A model generated the notes under the pieces. The model saw nothing but the letters and a program-made list of their open reading frames with translations, ran no database searches and was not told where the DNA came from. 64,000 bases of DNA from an uncultured bacterium. Its GTDB lineage: Bacteria; Cyanobacteriota; Vampirovibrionia; Gastranaerophilales; Gastranaerophilaceae. This document shows, piece by piece, positions 56,744-64,000 of this stretch. Location of the stretch: assembly GCA_949300515.1 (NCBI GenBank), contig CASGEP010000002.1, forward strand, positions 1 to 64,000, in the 5' to 3' direction. The translations under genes were made by a program, and so were the position numbers. Position 1 is the first letter of the stretch; each line of letters opens with the position of its first letter.

Positions 56744-59401
56744 CTATTTTACCATAGAATTATTTGCCTTTACAACAACGGATATATAAGGTTTTGAGAA
56801 GTATTTGTTTGCAACCTCCAATATATCGCTTTGGGTAACGTCGTTGATTAGTTTTTTATATTTTTCAAGATAGTCTATACTTCGCTCGCTGACCGCGTAG
56901 TAGCCAAGCATTGAAGCATCATCCATATTTGTTTCAAGCGAGATTAATATGTTGCCCATGATTTTGTCTTTGGCTTCCTGCAGCTCTTTTTGGGTTACGT
57001 ATTCTTTTTTCAAGATGTTAATTTCGTTTATTATTCCCTGTTTGGCGTTGTCGATACTGTTGTTGTTTGTACCGATGTAGGCAATAAAACTGCCGTCAAG
57101 GATGTTTTGAAAAACGCTCGAGCCGACAACGTATGCAAGTCCCTGCTCATCTCTGAGATTTTGAAAGAGTCTTGAGCTCATACCCTCACCCAAAATGGCA
57201 TTAATTACCTTTAGAGCCGCCATGTCTTTTTCATTGTAAACGGGACATGTTTTATATCCCACAAAGACCCACGCTGTTTGGGTATCGGGTTTAATAAGTA
57301 CGGAGTTGATGTTTTTTTGCGGGGTGAAAATATTTATTTTTTCTTCTTTAAAGTTTATTTTTCTGCCTTCTTTAGTTTTAAATATCGGGCTGAGTTTTGA
57401 TATCATATCCTGATTGTCTACATCGCCCACTACCGTTATTACAATATTTTCAGGGTTTAAAACGTTGTTGTAGTAACTTTTTATATCGTCGGGCGTGACC
57501 GAGGGAATGTTTTTAAGCAGATATTTTGCGCCCTGACCGTAGTAAGAGCCTTCAAAAGCTATCCTTTTAAACTCATCCAGACCCATAGACAGAGCATTGT
57601 CGTCTATTTTCTTAAGGTCGGCGATTTTCAGGTTTTTAATTTTTTCCGTTTCGGAGGAGGAAAATACGGGATTGTTTACAACTTCATCCAGAACCTCAAG
57701 TGCGCTTTCAAGTTCGTCTTTTGTTGTCTGCAGGGAAATTGAAAAAGTATCCGAACCGCAGGAGAGGGCAAGTTTTATGCCTTTTTCATCAAGCAAATTT
57801 GCAAACTCGGAGTTTGAGTATTTTTTTGTACCCTGTTTTGCAACGGCTGCCGCGAGCATGCCTGTGGAGGGTATTTTTTCAAGTATTTTTGAGCCTTTTG
57901 CTTCAATGTCTATCGCGATAATAGAGTTAGATGTGCTTTTTTTGATGACAAGAGCCGCACCGTTATCGAGCTGATATTTTAGCGCATTCGGTGTCTGCTC
58001 AATGATTTTTGCTTCCGTCTGAACTTTTGCCGCAGGGGCAATTTGCGCAACTTCTTTTAAATTTGCGTTATTTTTGGGTACAATGGTTGATATTGCGTAT
58101 TTTGAAGTTGTAAGATATTTTTTTGCAACACGGATAACATCATCGCGGGTAACTTTTTCTATATTACTCAAATAGTTGTCGTAATAAGCGGTTGAGCCCC
58201 AGAAAGTAGTAAGGTAGCCGAGTTCGTCGGATATATTTGAAACAGACTCGCGCGAATAGTATGTATCCGTTTTTATCATGTTTTTAGCCTTGTTAACCTC
58301 GCCGAGAGTGACTTCTCCGTTTTGCACTTTTTTTATTTCTTCAAGAATTTCGCTCTCTGCTTCCTTCAGATTTTTTTCATCGAGCGTTGCACTAAAGGTA
58401 AAAAGCCCGTCATCCATAAAGGAAGAATTGGAGGCGGATATATTATAAACAAGGTGTTTTTGTTCCTTTAACATCTGGTTCAGTTTTGAGCTTTTTGAAT
58501 CGCCCAGAATTGCAGCCAGAACATCAAGGGCATAGGAGTCTTTATCGTCTTTAAATTTCGGAGCCTTAAAGGCAATTACCATATAAACCTGATTGACATC
58601 CATTTCGCTGCTTGTGCGCAAAATGCCGTTAAGGGGTTTTATTTTGGGATAAACTACCTCGTATGCAGCCTTTGGCTCGCCTTGCAGTGCAAAATACCGC
58701 TCTACTTTCTCCAGTGCGTCCTCAGGCGTGACATCTCCGACGATTACCGTTGTCATATTTGAAGGGGTGTAAAATTTATTGTAAAAATCAAGAATTTCTT
58801 CTCTTGTTATTGTTTCGATTACTTCCTTTTTACCTATAACAGGTCTGAAATAAGGGTGTTTGGGCTCCTGTGAAGCGTATATCAGATTAAAAAGATTTTC
58901 CCACATTACGTTTGTCGGGCTGTCTTTTCCTTTTGAAATTTCTTCCAGCACAACAAGGCGCTCTTTTTCAAGTTCTTTTCTCGGAATCAGCGGATTTAAG
59001 AGCATATCGGCGTGCAAAGACAGCGCCAAATCAAAATCTTTTGAGGGAATTGTAATATAGTAGTGCGTAAAATCCTTGCTTGTTCCGGCGTTTGTGTTTG
59101 CACCTTTGCTTTCTAAAATTCTGTCAAACGTGCCTGTCGGGTTTTTTTGGGTTCCTTTAAAAAATAAATGTTCCAAAAAGTGTGCAACGCCCGAGTTTTT
59201 GTCATCTTCGTTTATGGAGCCTGTTTTTATCCAGGTATTTATTGTAACAATAGGGTTGTCACTTACCTTTTTAACAATTACCGTCTGTCCGCTTTTAAGT
59301 TTTTTTGAAACATAGTCTTTTGCCTGCGCATCAAGGGTCAAAAATGCGCAAAAAACCGCAAAAACGGACAACAGAGCAATTTTTTTTATATTTTTTTTCA
59401 T
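56744..59401 (-). CDS. M16 family zinc metallopeptidase, exported
   Basis: 885 aa with a signal peptide at 1-27 (KIALLSVFAVFCAFLTLDAQA). Two tandem M16 halves: the first has the active inverted zinc motif HFLEH (in NSGVAHFLEHLFFKGTQKNPTG) and the downstream Glu region; the second half (from ~445) lacks HXXEH and is the usual inactive partner. M16 enzymes degrade short peptides in a closed chamber. It follows the radical SAM gene by 14 bases with AAGGAG before its ATG. It may be a general periplasmic peptidase or a maturation protease for a peptide modified by its neighbour. Confidence 0.92.
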   Translation of the reverse strand: MKKNIKKIALLSVFAVFCAFLTLDAQAKDYVSKKLKSGQTVIVKKVSDNPIVTINTWIKTGSINEDDKNSGVAHFLEHLFFKGTQKNPTGTFDRILESKGANTNAGTSKDFTHYYITIPSKDFDLALSLHADMLLNPLIPRKELEKERLVVLEEISKGKDSPTNVMWENLFNLIYASQEPKHPYFRPVIGKKEVIETITREEILDFYNKFYTPSNMTTVIVGDVTPEDALEKVERYFALQGEPKAAYEVVYPKIKPLNGILRTSSEMDVNQVYMVIAFKAPKFKDDKDSYALDVLAAILGDSKSSKLNQMLKEQKHLVYNISASNSSFMDDGLFTFSATLDEKNLKEAESEILEEIKKVQNGEVTLGEVNKAKNMIKTDTYYSRESVSNISDELGYLTTFWGSTAYYDNYLSNIEKVTRDDVIRVAKKYLTTSKYAISTIVPKNNANLKEVAQIAPAAKVQTEAKIIEQTPNALKYQLDNGAALVIKKSTSNSIIAIDIEAKGSKILEKIPSTGMLAAAVAKQGTKKYSNSEFANLLDEKGIKLALSCGSDTFSISLQTTKDELESALEVLDEVVNNPVFSSSETEKIKNLKIADLKKIDDNALSMGLDEFKRIAFEGSYYGQGAKYLLKNIPSVTPDDIKSYYNNVLNPENIVITVVGDVDNQDMISKLSPIFKTKEGRKINFKEEKINIFTPQKNINSVLIKPDTQTAWVFVGYKTCPVYNEKDMAALKVINAILGEGMSSRLFQNLRDEQGLAYVVGSSVFQNILDGSFIAYIGTNNNSIDNAKQGIINEINILKKEYVTQKELQEAKDKIMGNILISLETNMDDASMLGYYAVSERSIDYLEKYKKLINDVTQSDILEVANKYFSKPYISVVVKANNSMVK

Positions 59402-59415
59402 GTAATACTTTCTCC

Positions 59416-60507
59416 TTAGTCTTTAACCGTAAGCTCGCAGCACATCTGGCAGGATGTAAAAGCTTTTGAGTATTTCAGATTGTTTCTGAAACATTTGAAT
59501 TTCGGGTCATTAAACACGTCTTTTATTTTTCTGTCTTTAACATTACCGATTTTTACCGAAAGACAGGGGTAAATATCACCCTGCGGATTTATCATCATAT
59601 TTGAGTAGGGATATTTACAGGGATAATATATTTCAGAGGGATGCATATCATTTTTTTTACCAAAAAAGTTTCTGATTTTCTCTAATTCCCTGTCCCAATT
59701 GTCATCATCGAACTTTGGCGAAAAACGTATTCGGGTTTTTGAATGTTTCCTTATTTTATTTATTTCTCTAAAAATTTTCTCAAATTCGTCCTGATTAAAA
59801 TATTGCTCTATAGGGTAATTTGTCTTATAAAATTCCTCGCCCAGATTATCCCTTAAAACGGAATTTTGTTTCAGGTTATTGTTCCTCAAAAAAGAAACGC
59901 TTAAAAATTCAAAGCCCGAGTCAGTACAGTATTCGTAAAGTTTTAAAATATCTTCCAGATTGTTTTTCAAAACTATGGTTTTAATATCAACCATGGGGCG
60001 CTTTTTTCTGTCGTTTAAGTTATCAAGATTGGATTTTATTTTATCAAAAATCCCGTCTTTTGCGCGGTTAATATCGTGATTTTTTTTCCAGCCGTCAAGC
60101 GATACCGAAAGGAGCATCATTTTTGATTTTATAAACGCGTCAATAATTTCATCGTTCATTAAAATGCCGTTTGTAACAACGTTCATTTTGCCCAGAGTTT
60201 TCTTTGCGCACCTGAAAAGAATATCGCAAAAATCCGACCTTACAAGCGGCTCCCCGCCAACAAGGGTAACAAAAGAGTAAAAAGGTATTTGATCAATTAT
60301 TTTGAACCACTCGTCCGTTGTGAGTTCGTTTTTTTTGCGCTCCGTGCCCACATAGCAGTACGGGCAGTTTAAATTACATCTGTAAGTCAGCTCAAAAAAG
60401 TACCTGAGCGGAATAAGCGCATCCTTTAGCGGGTTTGCATACGAAAAATTTGCATAAGCGTTTCTTATCAAATCAAAAAGACATGAGTAATCTAAAAGTT
60501 TTTTCAT
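59416..60507 (-). CDS. Radical SAM protein with SPASM-like C-terminus
   Basis: 363 aa. The radical SAM 4Fe-4S motif CX3CX2C is in LTYRCNLNCPYCYVG (~43-57), with the SAM-binding GGEP stretch LVGGEPLVRSDF around 89-100. The C-terminal part carries additional cysteines (YYPCKYPYSNMMINPQGDIYPC and TSCQMCCELTV) typical of SPASM/twitch domains holding an auxiliary cluster. Such enzymes modify peptides, enzymes or sugars; the substrate here is unknown. The ATG lies 6 bases after a TAAAAT box, so the mRNA is probably leaderless. First gene of the operon with the M16 peptidase and helicase. Confidence 0.88.
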   Translation of the reverse strand: MKKLLDYSCLFDLIRNAYANFSYANPLKDALIPLRYFFELTYRCNLNCPYCYVGTERKKNELTTDEWFKIIDQIPFYSFVTLVGGEPLVRSDFCDILFRCAKKTLGKMNVVTNGILMNDEIIDAFIKSKMMLLSVSLDGWKKNHDINRAKDGIFDKIKSNLDNLNDRKKRPMVDIKTIVLKNNLEDILKLYEYCTDSGFEFLSVSFLRNNNLKQNSVLRDNLGEEFYKTNYPIEQYFNQDEFEKIFREINKIRKHSKTRIRFSPKFDDDNWDRELEKIRNFFGKKNDMHPSEIYYPCKYPYSNMMINPQGDIYPCLSVKIGNVKDRKIKDVFNDPKFKCFRNNLKYSKAFTSCQMCCELTVKD

Positions 60508-60513
60508 TCTATA

Positions 60514-60542
60514 ATTTTACTACAGGAAATGTTTATAGTAAA
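60514..60542 (-). promoter_or_regulatory. Radical SAM operon promoter (leaderless)
   Basis: Minus strand: TTTACT (60542-60537), 17 bases, TAAAAT (60519-60514), 6 bases, ATG at 60507. No Shine-Dalgarno sequence. Confidence 0.55.
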
Positions 60543-60594
60543 ATAGTTACAAAATTTTAGGAATGGCTGCATTTTATAGCATCAAGGAGCAGTT

Positions 60595-61977
60595 TTGAAG
60601 CAGGAAGAACTTGAAATCTGGGAAAAAATTATTGACGAGGTAAAGATTAACATACCCGAAACGGCGCACACCTGGCTTAATAACCTTGAACCCGCACTGC
60701 CCCTCCTTGAAATGCCTTCAAACGGAATTTTTCTTATGAAAAGTAATCAGGGCTTCGGTATTCAGGTCTTAACACAAAAATATCTGCCCGAGATAGAGGA
60801 AGCCCTTGAAAAGTTCACATCACTTAAAAGAAGTGTCAGGATTGTACTTGATGAAACAAGAAAAACGGGCACGAGAAAAAAAGCCCAAAAAACCTCTCCC
60901 GAGGTGAGCCTTGTAAAAGAGCAGATAGACAACTTGAAGCAAATGCACTCTTTTTGCGGACTTAATTTAAAATACACTTTTGATAACTTTGTATGCGGCA
61001 AAAATTCCGACTTTGCGTATAACGTTGCAAAGAAAGTAGCCGCAGCACCGGGGCAAAAATACAACCCTCTCTATATTTACGGAAATGTGGGGCTCGGGAA
61101 AACACATCTTATGCAGGCGATAGGACATCAAATTTTAAAAGACTTCGGCGACTTAAAAGTAAAGTATGCAAAAGCCGAGGAGATAACAAACCAGCTGACG
61201 GAGTCAGCCATAATTCCTTCGGAGCGCAATTCAAAAATGAAAAAACTGCGCGATAAATACAGAAACATTGACGTATTACTGCTGGATGACATACAGTTTG
61301 CAGAGGGAAAACAGAGGACGGAAGAAGAAATTTTCAGTATTTTTGATGTTTTATTCCATGCCGGAAAACAAATTGTTTTTGCCTCGGACAGACCTCCCTC
61401 CTCTCTTGTTTGCACTCCTGACAGGCTAAAAAGCCGATACGAGTGGGGTTTAACCGTTGAAATACAAATACCCGACTTAAACACAAGGTTTGAGATAATT
61501 AAAAAACATGCCGTGCACTCTCATTTTGGAATAAATGACGAGGTCGCCATGCTCCTTGCAAAAACGTACGACAGAAACATTCGGGAATTAGAGGGAGCAT
61601 ACAATAAATTAAGCGCTTACGCTTCAATTCAGGGGGTCGAAGCAACATGCGAGCTTGCAAAAAAAGTTTTAAACATAGGTGCAGCGGCAAAAACCGTAAC
61701 TCTTGATGATATTATCGAAAAAACTGCAAAGTTTTTCGGAATAAAAAAGGATGAAATACTCTCTGCCGCGCGCTCTAAAGACATTGCAAACGCAAGAAGG
61801 CTTGCAATGTATCTGTGCCGCGAAATCACTCAAATGAGCCTGCCTGAAATCGGCGCCGCTTTTAACAAAAACCATACAACCGTTTTATACAGCTGGAGCA
61901 AAGTAAAAGAGGACGCGGCAATAAACAAAAATCTCGAAGATACGATAAGCGAGCTGAATAGATTTATTCTGGACTAG
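60595..61977 (+). CDS. dnaA: Chromosomal replication initiator DnaA
   Basis: 460 aa from a TTG with AAGGAG 5 bases upstream. Domain I at 1-90 (EIWEKIIDEVKINIPETAHTWL), a short linker, AAA+ core with Walker A GNVGLGKT (163-170), Walker B VLLLDDIQF, sensor 1 FASDRPP and sensor 2 region, then the DNA-binding domain from ~370. The DnaA-box recognition signature, usually FGGRDHTTV, is FNKNHTTV (423-430): one residue shorter and Asp replaced by Asn. Cyanobacteria-like LYSWSKV follows. dnaN is not adjacent and I see no cluster of TTATCCACA boxes beside the gene. Confidence 0.95.
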   Translation: MKQEELEIWEKIIDEVKINIPETAHTWLNNLEPALPLLEMPSNGIFLMKSNQGFGIQVLTQKYLPEIEEALEKFTSLKRSVRIVLDETRKTGTRKKAQKTSPEVSLVKEQIDNLKQMHSFCGLNLKYTFDNFVCGKNSDFAYNVAKKVAAAPGQKYNPLYIYGNVGLGKTHLMQAIGHQILKDFGDLKVKYAKAEEITNQLTESAIIPSERNSKMKKLRDKYRNIDVLLLDDIQFAEGKQRTEEEIFSIFDVLFHAGKQIVFASDRPPSSLVCTPDRLKSRYEWGLTVEIQIPDLNTRFEIIKKHAVHSHFGINDEVAMLLAKTYDRNIRELEGAYNKLSAYASIQGVEATCELAKKVLNIGAAAKTVTLDDIIEKTAKFFGIKKDEILSAARSKDIANARRLAMYLCREITQMSLPEIGAAFNKNHTTVLYSWSKVKEDAAINKNLEDTISELNRFILD

Positions 61978-62903
61978 AGAGGGTATTTCAGGATATTATT
62001 TGAATCCTGCTCCGATACTATAAGAATTTTTTTCACAGGGTCAATTGCCAGACAATACGGCTTTTTCACTTTTGCAAACTCGCTGATAACCCCGCTTGTT
62101 GTCACTTTTACTATATTATTTTTTGTATAGTTTGCTACGTATAAATTGTTTTCGCCGTCCATAACTATACCTATGGGCCCGCCCAGATTAACAGGCCAGA
62201 CATAAACACTTTTTGCGCCGTCAGGTGTTATTTTATATATTTTACTTTCGGAAAAACTTGCCGCATAGACATTCCCCTCGGAATCTGCGGCAACGCCAGA
62301 GGGAGCCTGCATGTTTGTCAGCAGATTTGAAGCCGAAAGTGTAATATCCTGCATTGAAGCGCTTGTCTTTTGCGCGAGGGCATTTTGCACGTCCTCAAGT
62401 GAAGATGCCGCAAGCTGGGCTTTTTGCGCTTCTTCTTTTTGTTTTTGTATAAGTGCGAGTTCTTCCTGTCTTTGTTTAATTTTGCTTTTCAGTACCAGAA
62501 CCTGAGAATAAACGTCATCATTCGCGGGAACTCTCTCAAGCATGGTCATTGCTTTTGTAAGATATCCTCTTTTATATAAAAGTCTGCTTAGCTCATAAAC
62601 GCTTTCGTAATCATCCGGTTTCAGCTGCACAACTTTTTCATAACTCCTTATTGCGGCATCGGTATAACCGTATGAAGCTTGAATTTGTGCCAGATTGTAG
62701 TAAGCCTCATAGAATTTCGGGTCAAGCGCGATAGCTTTTTTAAAGTATTCCATGGACTTTTGGACTTGATTTTGCGAATAGTAATCTATTCCGAGATTGT
62801 ACAGCTCTGTCGCATCCTCAAGCGTATATGCACCGGCGCGCGAAACAGCGAGCGTGATTATGAAAAATAATAAAAAGCATACAGAGAAAAAACTTTTTTT
62901 CAT
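61974..62903 (-). CDS. Exported TPR plus NHL-type beta-propeller protein
   Basis: 309 aa. Signal peptide at 1-25 (KSFFSVCFLLFFIITLAVSRAGA). TPR units at ~28-135 (YNLGIDYYSQNQVQKSMEYF; AYYNLAQIQASYGYTDAAI), a Gln/Lys/Glu coiled coil at ~140-175, then beta-propeller blades of NHL type (GVAADSEGNVYAASFSESKIYKI; GIVMDGENNLYVANYTKNNIVKV; LAIDPVKKILIVSEQDSNNILKY). Only about three blades are present, so it may oligomerise. The stop overlaps the dnaA stop by 4 bases, convergently. A TATAAT box ends 9 bases before the ATG. Function unknown. Confidence 0.85.
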   Translation of the reverse strand: MKKSFFSVCFLLFFIITLAVSRAGAYTLEDATELYNLGIDYYSQNQVQKSMEYFKKAIALDPKFYEAYYNLAQIQASYGYTDAAIRSYEKVVQLKPDDYESVYELSRLLYKRGYLTKAMTMLERVPANDDVYSQVLVLKSKIKQRQEELALIQKQKEEAQKAQLAASSLEDVQNALAQKTSASMQDITLSASNLLTNMQAPSGVAADSEGNVYAASFSESKIYKITPDGAKSVYVWPVNLGGPIGIVMDGENNLYVANYTKNNIVKVTTSGVISEFAKVKKPYCLAIDPVKKILIVSEQDSNNILKYPL

Positions 62904-62973
62904 GGTAATATTATTATAACAAAAAGTTTAAATATTACAACGGTAATAAAAATTACCGCAAAGGTAAGAAAAA

Positions 62974-63948
62974 ATGCTTATATTTGCCATAGAATCAAGC
63001 TGCGACGAAACAGCCTGCGCCATTGTAAAAGACGGCAGAGAGGTGCTTTCTAACGTTGTTTTCTCGCAAATTAAAACCCATCAAAAATTCGGCGGAGTTG
63101 TACCCGAGGTCGCGGCAAGAGAACATCTGGAGTCAATCGGCCCGGTAATAAAAGAAACTTTTTCACAGGCGCAAATTAAGCCGGATAAAATCGACTCTTT
63201 TGCTTCAACCGTGGGCCCGGGGCTTGTGGGATGTCTTTTGGTCGGAATGAATGCCGCAAAGACCCTGTCCCTTGTGCACGACAAACCTTTTATCGGGGTA
63301 AATCATCTGCACGCACATGTTTGCGCTAATTTTTTAGATTCTGATTTAGAGCCTCCTTTTGTTTGCCTGCTTGTTTCGGGCGGACACACTCAGGTTATAT
63401 TTGTCAAAGATTACAATAAACAGGAAATTGCGGCTTCAACAATTGATGATGCCGTGGGAGAAGTTTATGACAAAGTCGCGCGCCTTATGGGGCTGCCTTA
63501 TCCCGGGGGTATTATGCTTGATAAACTTGCACAGGAGGGTAATCCGCACGCTTTTAAGCTTCCCGAGGCAAAAGTTAATTGGGATGAATTTAGTTTTTCG
63601 GGCTTAAAAACGGCACTTTTAAGGTTGACACAGAGCTTTGAGGGCAAAGAGATGCCCGTTAAAGACATCTGCGCGAGTTTTCAGGAAAGAGTATCCGACA
63701 CTTTAATTAAAAAAATGCTAAATATTGCAGATAAATTCAACTGCAAAACAATAGTCTGTGCGGGCGGAGTTGCGGCAAATTCCGAACTCAGGAAAAAACT
63801 TTTTGCACTGAATGAAAAGGGATATAAGACGTATGCGCCAAAGATGAAATATTGCACGGATAACGCTGCTATGGTCGGCTCATGTGCTTATTTTAACCCT
63901 GTTATTTGCGACAATTCGCTTGAACTTGAAGTTTTTTCAAGGGGCTAG
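62974..63948 (+). CDS. tsaD: tRNA threonylcarbamoyladenosine synthase subunit TsaD
   Basis: 324 aa, slightly shorter than the common ~335. It transfers threonylcarbamoyl to A37 of ANN-reading tRNAs together with TsaB and TsaE. ASKHA fold with ILGIE-type start (LIFAIESSCDETACAIV), the metal-binding VNHLHAHVCANF, LLVSGGHTQVIFV, DDAVGEVYDKVARLMGLPYPGG, the ASFQERVSDTL region and CAGGVAANSELR. All catalytic positions appear kept. No other tsa genes are in view. Confidence 0.95.
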   Translation: MLIFAIESSCDETACAIVKDGREVLSNVVFSQIKTHQKFGGVVPEVAAREHLESIGPVIKETFSQAQIKPDKIDSFASTVGPGLVGCLLVGMNAAKTLSLVHDKPFIGVNHLHAHVCANFLDSDLEPPFVCLLVSGGHTQVIFVKDYNKQEIAASTIDDAVGEVYDKVARLMGLPYPGGIMLDKLAQEGNPHAFKLPEAKVNWDEFSFSGLKTALLRLTQSFEGKEMPVKDICASFQERVSDTLIKKMLNIADKFNCKTIVCAGGVAANSELRKKLFALNEKGYKTYAPKMKYCTDNAAMVGSCAYFNPVICDNSLELEVFSRG

Positions 63949-64000
63949 TCCCTCTTTATCTTTCCGTCAACAATTTTAAAATTGTAAGGGTACAGCCTCA
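63945..64000 (-). CDS. 3' end of a gene cut by the window edge
   Basis: An open minus-strand frame enters at 64000 and ends with TAG at 63947-63945, overlapping the tsaD stop. The visible C-terminus reads RLYPYNFKIVDGKIKRD. It is too short to identify, but the tail-to-tail overlap with tsaD matches other convergent ends in this window. Confidence 0.4.
   Translation of the reverse strand, partial: RLYPYNFKIVDGKIKRD

Noticed and set aside
60508-60594. Replication origin next to dnaA
   Set aside because: No cluster of TTATCCACA-like boxes or AT-rich unwinding repeats was seen in the short gaps flanking dnaA.
59402-60594. Precursor peptide gene for the radical SAM enzyme
   Set aside because: The 14-base gap to the M16 gene and the 87-base gap to dnaA contain no ORF with start, ribosome site and peptide-like sequence.
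1-64000. tRNA, rRNA, CRISPR, prophage or insertion sequence
   Set aside because: No T-loop/anticodon patterns, regularly spaced direct repeats, transposase or integrase motifs were noticed by eye; a dedicated tRNA and repeat scan would be needed to exclude degenerate cases.

Overview
The window looks like a chromosomal stretch from an uncultured, low-to-medium GC bacterium of the non-photosynthetic cyanobacterial sister lineage (Vampirovibrionia/Melainabacteria, most likely gut Gastranaerophilales). This placement is an inference. It rests on a gene resembling the cyanobacterial clock/redox protein LdpA, a Tic20/DUF4870-like membrane protein, a Ski2-type helicase of the kind common in cyanobacteria, a DnaA C-terminus with a cyanobacteria-like LYS/MYS segment after HTTV, and several lineage-type proteins carrying a short N-terminal Asn/Ser-x-Phe-Gly motif. 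No photosynthesis genes, phage genes, insertion sequences, tRNAs, rRNAs or CRISPR arrays were seen.

Layout. 0-4 kb: a TPR protein, a tiny 41-codon gene with a larger relative directly downstream, and spmA-spmB. 3.9-13.1 kb: one very tight minus-strand run of about eleven genes (small Cys protein, TPR, Tic20-like, FliO-like, neuB-like, kdsC-like, TPR, lysC, ldpA-like, tilS, hpt). 13-25 kb: gshB, two lineage-type membrane proteins, DAHP synthase, glyQ, two tandem amino-acid permeases, a degenerate HD-GYP protein, metX-metW and tpiA. 25.2-25.7 kb: an intergenic repeat cluster. 25.7-32.6 kb: a type IV pilus operon (PilP-like, secretin, PilB, PilC). 32.7-37.8 kb: obg, then PHP/ymdB/rny. 38-41.5 kb: lineage-type proteins, one with a GNAT-like tail, and two tiny ORFs. 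41.5-48.5 kb: a GH35 beta-galactosidase, a candidate small RNA, ruvC, mtnA and glmS. 48.8-53.9 kb: two giant glycine-rich pilin-like proteins. 54.4-60.5 kb: an operon of radical SAM protein, M16 peptidase and Ski2-like helicase. 60.6-64 kb: dnaA, a TPR/beta-propeller lipoprotein-or-secreted protein and tsaD.

How the parts fit. The pilus operon supplies the assembly ATPase, platform and secretin. The two giant pilin-like proteins could be exported by that machine and act as surface adhesins: a prepilin N-helix, then glycine-rich blocks around a DUF1566/Lcl-type domain. Amino-acid metabolism (lysC, metX/metW, DAHP synthase, permeases), envelope sugar synthesis (neuB/kdsC-like, glmS) and RNA/translation housekeeping (tilS, hpt, glyQ, obg, rny, ymdB, tsaD) fill the rest.

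Two expression features recur. First, at least seven promoters place the -10 box 6-7 bases before the start codon with no Shine-Dalgarno sequence, which indicates leaderless mRNAs. Second, two membrane-anchored genes (the FliO-like gene and rny) lack any ATG/GTG/TTG at their natural start and appear to begin at ATT behind a good Shine-Dalgarno sequence. All functions are read from sequence motifs by eye; no database search was run.
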